Positions 40,961 through 51,847 of a stretch of DNA of 64,000 nt are shown here, piece by piece. This stretch comes from Azolla caroliniana (taxonomy: Eukaryota; Polypodiophyta): assembly GCA_043228905.1 (NCBI GenBank), contig JBHGNT010000010.1, positions 21,886,001 to 21,950,000 on the forward strand. Direction: 5' to 3'. Positions within the stretch are counted from its first letter, which is position 1. Each line of letters begins with the position of its first letter. The notes beneath the pieces are model-generated. The model saw nothing but the letters and a program-made list of their open reading frames with translations. It ran no database searches and had not been told where the DNA came from. A program made the position numbers and the translations under genes.

Positions 40961-42744
40961 CGTGGTAAAAAAAATCCGCTATATCCTAAACAACATTAGT
41001 AAAGCTGTGCCAGAAAACATTACCACTTGTAAAAGCCATTGATTCTCTGATGGAATATTCAAGGTAATATTTTCTTTTCTGCCCATAATCTCGAGCACAA
41101 TATGCTGAAAATGTCTGCTTTTTCATTCAGCCTTCCAGTAATTGCAAACTGTGGTGCAAGATATCCCCTTAATCACAAACAGGTGTCTATGTTTGGTGAG
41201 ATAAAAAAACTCTATTTGTTGGAACTCCAGGAACAACTTGATTACAAAATTATTGTTTAAGAGGCTAAGGTTACACTTTAAACAGTTATGCATAGCAATA
41301 CATCATTTACGATGTTCCTGATTCTGTGAACCTGTAAAATTATCCATACAAAGAAACTCATATGAGTTTTCTTTCTTTTCGTTTTGTATGTGTTCAAATG
41401 TTCATGAATCCTCACAAACCATACAAAGATTTTTTAAGGTTAGTATTTTGTAGGTATTCATAAACTAGAAGTTTCTCCGATCCTTTGATCGTAACACCCT
41501 AGTAGCTTTATCACATTGCGATGTAGGACAGTTGTGCAAAGATTCATTTCATTCATGAATTCCTTTTTGACCTGATTAAATCGGATAGCCTTTTTTTTCA
41601 CCATCCAGAAATGTACCCTAAAGCAATGAACATGGGATTATTGGTTCTCCATCTCAAAAACATAATATTAAAAAGTTCTCAAATTTTCCATTATGTTGGA
41701 TATAAAGATAAAAAAATCCCCAACATTCTGTCAACAAACCTTAAAAAGAATACCTATTCCTAAGGAAACCCTACAATAAAACCTGTTTCAATAAAACACT
41801 CAAACATCAGCAAAAAGACCAAACCCAAGGGGGTTGTTGAGTTTAATATCTCCTAACAAAACCCTAATTCTGACAAAAGAGCCTTAAAAAGGCCTGCTTA
41901 TGACAACCTACAAGAGAAGCTTAACGTGATCCATCAGTTGAAAAACTCCAAGAAATCTTAGTTACAGTAAAAAAAAGCACTAAAAAAGCTCGATCCAACC
42001 AGACACTAAAATAATCCATATAGCCTAAGAAACGCTGACAAGGGCGTAACGTAAAGCCTTAACAGTTCCTTGAGTTGAATATGGCCCATCAAACCCCAGA
42101 TGTCTGAAAAATTATCCTGACGAAGTTCTGTTTACGACAAAACGCCAAAAGAATACCTGCTTCAACTACGAAACCTTGGCAACGATAAACCTTCATTAGA
42201 TGGATAACTTCCGTCAAGTCACAAATTTCTGACCTAAAAAATCCTACAAGAATCCACAATTTGTAACGAAACCATAAACAATGTCACCGATTTGAAAAAA
42301 CCCGTAAAATAATCACTATTGTCTAACTGGAAACGGCAAAAGTTAAGATCTAAAATCTTTATCGAAGGCCGGCTAATTCCAAAACATGGAAGAGAAAGAG
42401 AAAGAAGAAATTTCTGATCTCTTTAACATCGTAAAGAGATCTGAATCTTGCGGCACCTATCTTATTATATGTTGGGTCTATCCACTCAAGTGGAGCCCAC
42501 GACAGCTACCAATTTGATTCCGGTTGAGTGTTGAATATGCTGGATGTCGATAAGGGCTGAGCGTGAATGCCGAATCGGCTTAGAGCTAAAGAAGGGAAAA
42601 AGTTATAATTGTTTATAACCATAGGACGTAAAATTTGTGTTCGTCTAGCATAACATTCGTTTTCCTACGTTGGAAAACGAATGCGAAGCCATACGTACCA
42701 TACGTGCCAATCATTCGAGTATGGTAAACACCCTCGAAGAATGG

Positions 42745-42775
<31 letters not shown>

Positions 42776-42900
42776 GTATTCCTTTTATGTGTCCTTTTTT
42801 CTTTGTGTGTGTGTGCCTTTTCATATGTTTATGTGTGAATCCAGATAGGAAAAGAGACGTTACTCCAAAAAGGTTGATAAAAAGGTGTAGACACAAAAAC

Positions 42901-42945
<45 letters not shown>
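40961..42945. other. Gene-free interval before the transposon nest
   Basis: AT-rich, with many AAACCCTA-like and AAAAAG runs and no supported frame. Near 42735-42780 there is (TA)n followed by (TATG)n, and (GA)n occupies about 42903-42942, immediately before a SINE copy. Confidence 0.4.
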
Positions 42946-43140
42946 AGATGGATGTAGCTCAGTTGGTAAGGTTCCCCAATGGAGACCAGGTGGTCATGGG
43001 TTCAACCCCTACATTCCATAGTGGCATCTAGTGAATTAAGAGATATATAAGAAGTATATAATACAAAGGTGAGGAAGTTGGGTTTCGAACCCACAACATA
43101 GTGCTTGTAGTGCTAACAACTTACCACTAGGGTAAGGTAA
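42946..43140 (+). mobile_element. tRNA-like SINE, second copy
   Basis: The head reads GTAGCTCAGTTGGTAAGG (box-A-like), then GGTGGTCATGGGTTCAACCCC (box-B-like). A downstream block holds GTTTCGAACCC and TTACCACTAGGGTAAGGTAA. The same order of blocks occurs at 17600-17790. The spacing and lack of an anticodon arm rule out a functional tRNA gene. It is flanked by (GA)n on both sides (42903-42942 and 43151-43171). Confidence 0.6.
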
Positions 43141-43264
43141 TTACGATAGATAGAGAGAGAGAGAGAGAGAAACAGAGCGCGATACAGAGAAAAACAACGC
43201 ATGAGTAAACAGAAATAAGGATGAAAAATAGATATTTGAGAAGGAGAGGTGTGAGAGAGAACGT

Positions 43265-43709
43265 TGAGAACTTGTGATGGCGACATTGTCATTGTCTGAG
43301 AGAACACATGTACTGGACATTCGGCTGAATATTATTTCGGCCGATAAGCTTGATGATGAGGGTTACATAAATTCCTTTGGTGAAGGAAAATGGAAGCTCA
43401 CCAAAGGCTCGCTCGTATTAGCAAGATGTCCAAAACAGAATTCCCTCTATGTAATGCATGCTATGGTGTCTGGTGGAGAGGTGAATGTAGCCGATAGGGA
43501 TGTCCCCATTGAATTGTGGCACATGAGTCAAAAAGGGTGTCTAGTGGAGAGATGAATGTAACCAATAGGGATGTCCCCATTGAATTGTGGCACATGAGTC
43601 AAAAAGGACTCGAAGTGCCAACTAGGAAGAACATCCTTGTTAAGAATTAGGTAAGTAATTAAGCAAGGATTAATTAGTACCTAATTATGTGATTAGTTGA
43701 TAAGTGATA

Positions 43710-43752
<43 letters not shown>

Positions 43753-44167
43753 TACACTTATGAACAACACAAGATGGGGGATGAGTAAGTATATTAAATT
43801 AGCATTATCATCATCAAATACAAAAATACCCACAATGAGGTATATATACATCTCATGTGCAAAGGTGCACATGTGTGAGTAGAATATAAGTACTAATGTG
43901 TAAGTCCTATATTAAATGTACTTAGGAGTGGAGGATCTAGAATATCCCACTTAAGTACAAGGTCCTATTTAAGACGTTATAGTCAACACTTCTAACTAGA
44001 TTCTATCTAGGTAACTACGAAGTTACATGGTTGACTAACTAACTAAACTAAGTTGAGCTTGATCTCTCAACAGTCCTACTGGAGATGAGAGGTATGCACT
44101 TGGAGACTTGTGTTGATTGCTTGGCTGGTGGACAACATAGAGTTGGTTTTCAACATTTGCCCCTCTC
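43265..44167 (+). pseudogene. Copia polyprotein relic (gag-pre-integrase region), split by a solo LTR
   Basis: The plus strand at about 43300-43630 reads LDIRLNIISADKLDDEGYIN, KLTKGSLVLARC and ELWHMSQKG, the gag-pre-integrase region of Tork/TNT1-type copia elements. After the solo LTR it resumes at about 44090 with GMHLETCVDCLAGGQHRVGF, the conserved zinc-binding end of that region. A 71-bp tandem duplication (43465-43535 / 43536-43606) has repeated the ELWHMSQKG block and breaks the frame. At about 44160 it ends abruptly against the oppositely oriented relic. RT and LTRs are absent. Confidence 0.8.
43638..44072 (-). mobile_element. Solo LTR (435 bp) inside the copia relic
   Basis: The segment begins TGTTAAGAATTAGG and ends GATCTCTCAACA on the plus strand (TG...CA), and it interrupts the gag-pre-integrase frame. 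Flanking pentamers are ATCCT (43633-43637) and GTCCT (44073-44077), a target-site duplication with one mismatch. Orientation is by TATATATACC and by resemblance of TGTTGAGAGATC to copia LTR starts on the minus strand. It contains a (GT)n(GA)n microsatellite at about 43713-43751. Confidence 0.75.
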
Positions 44168-45108
44168 TTTGCTTCTTCGAAGCTTTCCGGCTCCCCCTCA
44201 TCGGTTAGCAACACATGCTCTGCATCCAGAAATCTTTGGGGGACTCTTCTCTCTCGGAGAGGATATCTCCGTCCCTGGTTTTTGACCACCGGTTCCTCCG
44301 TTTGTTCCTTATCTGAATCCGATTCGGGATCTTGTCCAGTTCTGGTGTCTTCTTCTTCTTCTTCGGTTGGTTCGGTTTCTTGTCCGTATCCGGCTGGTTC
44401 GTCGAGTGTCATCCGGTTACCGGCTAACATTCGGATTTCAATCGGGTAAGTCCTTGTGTCCTCAAGCCGGTTTTCATTGGATGATCCGGAGTTCACCACC
44501 TTCTTCTTTGACTCCCAGTCGGCAATGGTCCTGTCTTCCATGAAGACTATGTCCCGACTCTGGAACACCTTCTTGTCGACCAAATCCCACACCCAGTAAC
44601 TGAACTCATCATCGCTGTATCCAAGGAATATGCATGGCCGGGAATTCGGATCCAGCTTTCCTCTCTTGTCCTTTGCAACATGCACATATGCGAGACACCC
44701 GAACACCTTCAGATGTCGGTAAGATACACCTTTACCGGTCCATACTTTCTACGGTGAGTCTCCTTCCAAGGGTGCTGAGGGTGATCTGTTATCACGTAGG
44801 TCACTGTCATCAACGCCTCAGCCCAAAACGTCTTGGGTAATTTTGCATGTGCCAGCATGCTCCAGACTCTCTCCATCACGGTCCGGTTCATCCGTTCCGC
44901 CAACCCATTCAATTCCGGCATCTTCGGCACGGTGAATTCGAGCCAGATTCCCTTCGATCGACAGTACTCCTCAAACTGCCCTCGGTATTCTCCTCCGTTG
45001 TCCGCTCAAACCGCCTTCAGCTTCTAGTCGGTTTCTCTTTCCACTCTCGCGTGGAGCTCCTTGAAGATGGATACCACTTGGTCCTTTGTCTTCAGTGGTG
45101 AGACCCGT

Positions 45109-45788
45109 TGTCGTGAAGATTTTCGTCCACAAGCGGAAACCCGAGCAACGAGAGCCAAAGAGCGATGTGCAACGTTGCACACGTACATAATGTATTTGTA
45201 ATAGTAATAAAGGTATAAAGGTGATGTGATTGTACGCACATCCACACGCGAGAGAGAGAGAGAGAGAGGTACTATGCGGTACATAGGTACCTAGTTGTTT
45301 GTGAGGTGGTGGGAGTTAAGGGGCCATCAATCTCACCCTCCCCCAAATCAAGGCAAATATCCCCTTTGAATGAAAGGGGATATTTTAGTCTCACTTTTGT
45401 AAGCGGTCTTCCCTCCTTGTGCTATAAAAGGAGAGAGAAGGCACCATTGTGGGGGTTGCCTATTTTGAGTGTGCGAGGTATACCACATAGGTCGAGCGTT
45501 AGGGTTCGGTTAGGGTTTTCTTCTTGGGTTTTCCTTTAGGGTTTTCATATAGTCGTTTGGTGCGGCCATGGCGGCCACCATTGTAAAGCGTTTATGTTTT
45601 CTTAATCGAACTTCTTGTTGAGTATCTTGACTCCATCTCCTTCATCTTCTTCTATCATAATGTCATATTCGTTCTCTTCTCCTCTTGAGCTAATCTTCTA
45701 TTCGTTGTCTTAACCTTTCTCCTCTTCTCCCTAGTCCAAGACCGCCGTGGTCCCACCCTTCTACACGCACGCGCGTAACAACGCGACA
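45109..45788 (+). repeat. 5' LTR of the gag-only element
   Basis: TGTCGTG...GCGACA. It contains a (GA)n run at 45250-45268, a TATAAAAG box at 45423-45430 in a GTGCTATAAAAGGAGAG context, and ATTAGGGTT/GTTAGGGTT repeats at about 45500-45545. Transcription is expected to start about 25-35 bp after the TATA box. Confidence 0.88.
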
Positions 45789-45792
45789 TCTT

Positions 45793-45807
45793 TGGTGAAC
45801 CCGACGT
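45793..45807 (+). other. Candidate primer-binding site
   Basis: TGGTGAACCCGACGT starts 4 bp after the LTR end, in the position and with the TGG start expected of a tRNA primer site. It is not the initiator-Met site used by the copia elements here. I cannot name the tRNA. Confidence 0.6.
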
Positions 45808-45831
45808 GAAGGGCGGCAAGGGAGCAGGGAG

Positions 45832-46968
45832 ATGGAAGAAGACTTTGACTTCGAGGAGATGATGGCAAAGATCGTGATGGAAGCCAGACGGAAGATGGCG
45901 AAGCGAGATGCGGCTCAACAAGCTGTCGAAAGGGTGGCCGATTGAGTCGGCCGGTTCAATGGGAATGAGGTCCTAAAAATTTTGGGAGCTTACAAGGTCG
46001 AGATGGCGAAAGGGGGTGTGGACGAGGTGATGCGACTAGAGTATTTTCCTCGAGTGGCGGCCGTATCGGTGTACAAGGACGTCAAGGAGCTACGAGAAGC
46101 TCACGAGTCATGGGAGTCCTTCGAGGGAGCTCTATTGGAAGCGTACGGATACGCGAAACCGAAGTGGGTATGCGGGCAACCCGATGGGGAGCGGTCGGCA
46201 ACAAAATGGCCCGCGAACGGCGGAGAAGAGAGAGCAGCGAGTGAGTACGCACTACCGCCGGAAGAGAGCTCAACGCAAAACGGTTCGGAGGAGCTCGACC
46301 TAGAAGCGCTAATACGGGAGGCATGCGAGCTTGTGAAGGGGAAAATCGAAGCCGAAGAAGGGCTTATTATGGAGTCGGGCTGGAGGCGATTGGAGGATGA
46401 GGAGGACGAAAGAGAATGGTACATCGGTACCACGGGAGAGGGTGTGGAGCGAGCCACCCTCTCGACATGCGAAGAAAGATCGACCGAGGACGAGGTCGGG
46501 GACGGTGAGGCGGCGATCGCCGATTCGAGCGGACATGAGGGAGTTCGAGCATGGAGGCCCAAAACATCGAGCGGGGAGAAGATGGGCAGTGGTGCCGCGA
46601 CCTTACGCACACCGGGCCTGAGAGCCGGTGTGAGACCTAGAGTGACGGGCGGTGGCGGTGGAAAGGCGGGCGACCACGACGACGACGATGTGGGAGAGGG
46701 TGCGGAGCGAGCGACCCTCTCGACTAGTGGAAAGAGGACGGCCATGGATGAGGCCGATATCTACGGAGCAATGGACGCCACTTCAAGAGTGGGCGAAAGT
46801 TTCGGGACGCGGTTGCCCGAAACGTTCTATGAGGATTTTGCGAGCATACTCGAGGCTTGCGAAATCGAGGAAGAAGAGGAGACGAGCGGCGGTGCCACGA
46901 CCTTCCACACACCGGTCACCGGTCCTAGAGACTCCGGCAACCGGCCCGAGAACCGGTGTGAGACCTAG
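45832..46968 (+). pseudogene. Gag-like ORF of the non-autonomous element, one internal stop
   Basis: The ATG at 45832 opens a frame (MEEDFDFEEMMAKIVMEARR) that meets a TGA at 45943-45945, then continues uninterrupted in the same frame to TAG at 46966-46968. After the stop, GRFNGNEVLKILGAYKVEM, YFPRVAAVSVYKDVKELRE and SWESFEGALLEAYGY follow the pattern of the retrotransposon gag domain of plant Gypsy elements (F.G.....L..Y..EM, then W..F...L...Y). The C-terminal half is Glu/Arg/Gly-rich low complexity built from repeated modules. No CCHC zinc knuckle is seen. Whether the TGA is a decayed CGA or a real boundary cannot be told from one copy. Confidence 0.6.
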
Positions 46969-47617
46969 AGAGACGGACGGTGGCGGCGGCAAGGCGGGCA
47001 ACTGAAATGACGAAGAGGAGGTTTGTAGCGGACGGAGGCGAGATCCCTCGACACCGGGGTCGGAGACTTCGGCGGTTGCGCCCGAGCGCGGACATAAGAC
47101 CGGGGAGATGGGCGGTGGCCGTGAGGATGAGAGGCCCGGAGTGGGCACGTGCGAAAAGACCGAAGGAGAGGTCCGGAGCGACATCGAGGAGCGAGTCGGG
47201 AACTGACCCGACCGAAAGATGAGCCGGTCAGTAATTCGACCCGACCGGGAGGCAGAGCAGAAGAAGAGTGAAGCGGGTGCCGGTCAACCGGGCACGAACC
47301 GAAGGAAGCCGGCAAGACTGGGATTGTTTGATCGATTAGTAGCTGGCCGGGTACGGTTACGATGGGAGCTGGTGAGAGCGAGAAGGAGGCCTAGTGGGCA
47401 CGGTGATCACGGCTTGCTAGAAGACCGAGAGCGAGAGGGACCTTCCACACCCATTCTAGAGACTTCGGCGGTTGCGGATCAACGTGAGACCGGAGAGACG
47501 GCGGGTGGTGGCGAGGAGTCAGAGGCCGAAGCAGACAAAGTTATCGGAGCGGGTATCCGGTATGAGATGATGGACGAGCGAGTCCAAGATGGCGAGCTCG
47601 GGTCGGAATGAGCTACG

Positions 47618-48883
47618 GTGACAAAGGAAGAAGTGGCTGATGCGGAGGTCAGGTCTACGGCGGATGAAGGGCGTAACACGAAGCATGCACTATGTTCGGT
47701 GAAGGGCCCAAGAACGAGCATGCATCCGAGAGAGCGTCAACGAGTGACCGGAAACGGTGGACTGATTGAGCCTTTGAGAGGCGAGGACTCGGTGGTGAAC
47801 CGAGAGTGGGAGGAACCCTCCACACCTACCTGTGAGGCATCGGCGGTCGCGGATCGAAAGGAGAAAGAAGAAGCGGTGGGTGGCGACGAGGAGTTGGAGA
47901 CCGACGCGGAGGTTGGGTCTACGGCGCGACACGAGACGCATGCAATACGGCCGGTGGAGGGCCAAGACACAAGCATGCATACGGCGGATGGGCGACAACG
48001 ATTGACCGACGATGACAGTCGGGTCAAGCCTTCGAGAGGCAAGCGCGGGACGAAGGACGGCGCGGCGAAACACAAAGATCGACGACATGGGCAGAGAGTC
48101 GTATCTAGGAAAACGGAGGAGATGCGCGGAGAACAACGGGGTAACACCGGGAAGAGAAAGCGTGACGGCTTCCCGGAGGGCATACAAGGCCAAGCGGGCC
48201 AAGAGGGCGCAAGTCAAGGCGAGGCGATAACGAGAGCCTCGTGGGACACCGACACGGAGGTCGGGATGACGATACGCTCTAGTACGAGAGAGCACGGCGA
48301 AAAAGGGGAAAGAGAAAAACGCGTGATGGGGTCATCGAAGGACCGAAGCACGAGCACGCATTCGGAGGGCAACATCGACATATGGGGAAAGCCTACGGAA
48401 GGCAAGCGCGGAGCGGAGAGAGTTAGCACGCCGAGGTGTGCGGCACGCAAAGGGCGGAATCCGGCATGCGACCGGGAGCGCATCCGGAGGATATACGAGG
48501 CAGACAAAGGAAGAGCAACCGGGTCGGTGACGGCGTTCGGGAGGACCAAACGGGGAGGAAAGCACGGGCATCGGATACAGCGGGTCGGATGTAGTCGGTG
48601 GTTCAAGGACCCACGGTGGACGTGGCGGATTGGGTGGAGGCAACGACTCGGCGAACATCGTCGAGTGTGGCGGATCGGATGGTGCCGACGGTTCGAGACC
48701 ATTCGGCGAGGATGGTGGGCCGGAAGGCGGCGGCGGTTCGTGTGGACGGGGTGGTCTTGCTCGAAGTGGAAGACAAAGCCGGGCAGGCCCACGAGGACGC
48801 TAAGGACACTGTCGGTCGTCGTGGCCGAAAATCTTGTGTTCTCTCCCCTATGTTTTGGCACATACCGGAGGATGTGCGGTTAG
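47618..48883 (+). CDS. Second long ORF of the non-autonomous element, unknown product
   Basis: An open frame of about 420 codons with no recognisable domain, extremely rich in Arg, Glu, Gly, Thr and Lys. It is in a different frame from the gag-like ORF. Repeated paragraphs (CATGCA...GTGAAGGGCC / GTGGAGGGCC, CACACC...GCATCGGCGGTCGCGGATC) run through it. GC richness alone makes stops rare here, and antisense frames are also open, so translation is doubtful. It ends just before the purine tract. Confidence 0.35.
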   Translation: MTKEEVADAEVRSTADEGRNTKHALCSVKGPRTSMHPRERQRVTGNGGLIEPLRGEDSVVNREWEEPSTPTCEASAVADRKEKEEAVGGDEELETDAEVGSTARHETHAIRPVEGQDTSMHTADGRQRLTDDDSRVKPSRGKRGTKDGAAKHKDRRHGQRVVSRKTEEMRGEQRGNTGKRKRDGFPEGIQGQAGQEGASQGEAITRASWDTDTEVGMTIRSSTREHGEKGEREKRVMGSSKDRSTSTHSEGNIDIWGKPTEGKRGAERVSTPRCAARKGRNPACDRERIRRIYEADKGRATGSVTAFGRTKRGGKHGHRIQRVGCSRWFKDPRWTWRIGWRQRLGEHRRVWRIGWCRRFETIRRGWWAGRRRRFVWTGWSCSKWKTKPGRPTRTLRTLSVVVAENLVFSPLCFGTYRRMCG

Positions 48884-48894
48884 GTGGGGGCAGA
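48882..48894 (+). other. Polypurine tract of the gag-only element
   Basis: AGGTGGGGGCAGA directly precedes the right LTR start (TGTCGTG), as expected for plus-strand priming. Confidence 0.75.
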
Positions 48895-49570
48895 TGTCGT
48901 GAAGATTTTCGTCCACAAGCAGAAACCCGAGCAACGAGAGCCAAAGAGCGATGTGCAACGTTGCACACGTACATAATGTATTTGTAATAGTAATAAAGGT
49001 ATAAAGGTGATGTGGTTGTACGCACATCCACGCAAGAGAGAGAGAGAGAGGTACTATGCGGTACATAGGTACCTAGTTGTTTGTGAGGTGGTGGGAGCTA
49101 AGGGGCCATCAATCTCACCCTCTCCCAAATCAAGGCAAATATCCCCTTTGAATGAAAGGGGATATTTTAGTCTCACTTTTGTAAGCGGTCTTCCCTCCTT
49201 GTGCTATAAAAGGAGAGAGAAGGCACCATTGTGGGGGTTGCCTATTTTGAGTGTGCGAGGTATACCACATAGGTCGAGCATTAGGGTTCGGTTAGGATTT
49301 TCTTCTTGGGTTTTCCTTTAGGGTTTTCATATAGTCGTTTGGTGCGGCCATGGCGGCCACCATTGTAAAGCGTTTATGTTTTCTTAATCGAACTTCTTGT
49401 TGAGTATCTTGACTCCATCTCCTTCATCTTCTTCTATCATAATGTCATATTCGTTCTCTTCTCCTCTTGAGCTAATCTTCTATTCGTTGTCTTAAACTTT
49501 CTCCTCTTCTCCCTAGTCCAAGACCCCCGTGGTCCCACCCTTCTACACGCACGCGCGTAACAACGCGACA
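48895..49570 (+). repeat. 3' LTR of the gag-only element
   Basis: Near-identical to 45109-45788. Visible differences include G/A in CAAGCGGAAACC, T/C in GGGAGTTAAGG, two in the GAGCGTTAGGGTTCGGTTAGGG block, a shorter GA run and C/A in CTTAACCTTTC. TATAAAAG lies at 49205-49212. Confidence 0.88.
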
Positions 49571-49659
49571 CCGCAACTTCCGGCTGTGGTCATCTATGAA
49601 CGTCACGAAGTACTTCGATTCGGCATGTGACTTCGTGTCCACTTGACACACATCTGTAT

Positions 49660-50373
49660 TGACGAGAAATGTGCGGAATAATCTTCGGCCACAACCGAAG
49701 CTTAGATCACTTGATGACAATCAAACACAGAAGAAATGGGAATGGAGGTAATTACACAAACAGAAAAAAAGAGAATGCACAGGATATTAACGTGGAAAAC
49801 CCTGAGAGGGAAAAACCACGGGAGCCCACAGACTCCAAACTATCGCTATGTCAAAAATACAACAGAGAGCATAGAGGCAACGACCTCTTTCTCTCAATCT
49901 TCGCCTAGCGGCAGTTACAACAGAGACACAATCTCTGTATATCACTCACTCTCTCTCTCTCTCTTACGCATTGTACAGGAGTTACACCAATAACTCTATC
50001 ATCTTCTGAATTTGCCCTAGGTCATATTTATACTAATATGACTTTCGGGTTATTTACAAATATAGCCCCAATGGGCTCTCTGGAGCATATTTACATATAT
50101 GTCCCTTCCATCCGATGAGAGGTTCTCACCGAGCCTGCAACATCCGGTTCTCACCGGGTCTTCCTTGCTGGGTACTCGTCATCCGGTTCTCACCGGGTCT
50201 GTATCATCCGATTCTGGCTACTCCACATCTGGTTCTCACCGGGTCTTCCATGCCGAGTACTCCACATCCAGTTCTCACCGGGTCTTCCTTGCCGGGTACT
50301 CCACATCTGGTTCTCACTAGGTCTTCCGTTGTCGGGCCTTCGTATCCCATCTGGAGGGACCGAGATCCTAACA
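49660..50373 (-). mobile_element. Solo copia LTR (714 bp) with TGTAT target duplication
   Basis: It begins TGACGAGAAATGTGCGG and ends GAGATCCTAACA, flanked by TGTAT at 49655-49659 and 50374-50378. It splits the integrase/gag-pre-integrase region of the older relic: HTDVCQV-like coding lies left of it and the DCLAG-adjacent coding lies right. It is related to the LTRs of both copia elements here (CGGCCACAACCGAA, GGAAAACCCT...CCACGGGAGCCC, CATATTTATACT). Six diverged ~38-bp CCGGTTCTCACCGGGTCTTCC units occupy 50148-50335. Confidence 0.88.
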
Positions 50374-51847
50374 TGTATGCACTAGCTCCAGTGGTGCATT
50401 CCATCTCATCGGTGGTCTCGACCAGAAGGAGGTTCGGTTTTACTTGCCGGCCAAGCAATCGGTGCACTTCTTTCACCTTCGGAATGAGGTTGTCTTCGAC
50501 AAGTCTTCTCATCCCCTTTTGGCTCATATGACACAACCTCTTGTGCCACAGCTCACGGGCAATGTCAGATGCTACGTTCACTTCTTCCCGGCATATCCGG
50601 GCTTGCATCAGGTACAATGTGTGGATCTTCCGGGCTCGAGCCATAATTAGGCTTCCTTTGCTGAATTTCATGATTCTGTTCCGGATGCTACCCATGTAGC
50701 CTTCATCATCTAGCCGACCGACTGATATCAAGTTCAGTTGAACCTCTGGAACGTGTCGAACATCCTTCAACAACAACTTACATCCGGTTGATGTCGTCAA
50801 TAACACATCTCCTATGCTGACAATTCAGCATGTACCTTCATTCCCCATTCAGACACAACCGTGATCTCAGTTGTGTAGGATGAGAAGCACCTCCGGTCCG
50901 GTGTTAGGTGGAATGACACTCCGGAATCGACAACCCATGTTGTCTCGTTGTTGACAAGGTTTGACTCATTCTCCTCAGTGATGAGCCTAAGTTCTTCTTC
51001 ACTTGTCGTGATTGCCGACCTTCCTTTCCGATCCGGGCCTCTCCGGTTCGAACCGTTTCGGTCCGAACTCTTCTTCGAATCGGTAGTGCCGGTTTCTTTC
51101 TCTTTCTGGAAATGCCGACAGTTCTTTTGGATGTGCTCCAGCTTCCCACATCAAAAGTAAGTAGGCCTCCTCCTTGACTTCAACCTTGTCCCCGATTTGT
51201 CCTAGTTTTGGGGACTCCGATACTGGCCTCTTCCCCGGTTTTGTCATCTTCCGTGACCAAGGCCTTCGGATCGGTTCCGGACTCCCGGTCCTTTCGGCAA
51301 GCTTCTTCATCTATCAAGATTGATTTTACCCTTGCTAGGGACAACTACCTTCCTTCCGGCCCAACATTGCCTAATGTGACAACTAACGTCTCCCAGCTAT
51401 CCGGGAGGGAACCGAGCAGGAGTAATGCAAGTACCTCATCCACGAGAGGTACTTCCAACGAGGTTGCTTGATGTATTAGCCTCTGGAAGGCATTGATGTG
51501 GTCTGCCATACTGGAGGCGTCCTGGTACTGGAGCCTCACTAGCTTTCGGAATACCGAAACCCGATTAACAACATTCTTGTTCTGGAACATGATGCCAATC
51601 TTCTCCTAGAGTTCATGAGCCTTGCTCTCTTCATTGAAGTTGTTGTACAGGCTCATGTCGATGAAGCACCGGATGTATGCCATCATCTTGTCCCCGAACT
51701 GAACGAATTGAACCGGCAACTACAGATCTTTAACCACCAACATATCCCTCATCTTCGACTTCCACACTGAGTAGTTGGAGCCAGTGAGGTTGAACATGCT
51801 GCCGAACAATTCTTCCATTTCCTGTGTTGTTTGCTTTGATACCACAT

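Larger units (their letters stand above)
45109..49570 (+). mobile_element. Non-autonomous LTR retrotransposon with gag-like ORF, no pol (TR-GAG/LARD-like), 4462 bp
   Basis: Two direct repeats of about 680 bp (45109-45788 and 48895-49570) begin TGTCGTGAAGATTTTCG and end AACGCGACA. A candidate primer site follows the left LTR (45793-45807) and a purine tract precedes the right LTR (48882-48894), so the element reads left to right. It sits in the integrase frame of the older copia relic. Flanks are CCGT on the left and CCGC on the right, and removing the element plus one CCGC restores a sensible copia junction, so a 4-bp target duplication with one C-to-T change is likely. The internal 3.1 kb is GC-rich, has a gag-like frame and a second frame, and shows no protease, RT, RNase H or integrase motif. 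By eye the LTRs differ at fewer than ten positions. Confidence 0.85.

Noticed and set aside
42952-43016. Possible tRNA gene (GTAGCTCAGTTGGTAAGG ... GGTTCAACCCC)
   Set aside because: No anticodon arm or acceptor stem can be formed at the right spacing, and the sequence recurs with downstream blocks at 17.6 kb, so a SINE is the better reading.
46082-48861. Long minus-strand open frames inside the gag-only element (up to ~215 codons)
   Set aside because: They are antisense shadows in GC-rich DNA, opposite to the direction set by primer site, purine tract and TATA box.
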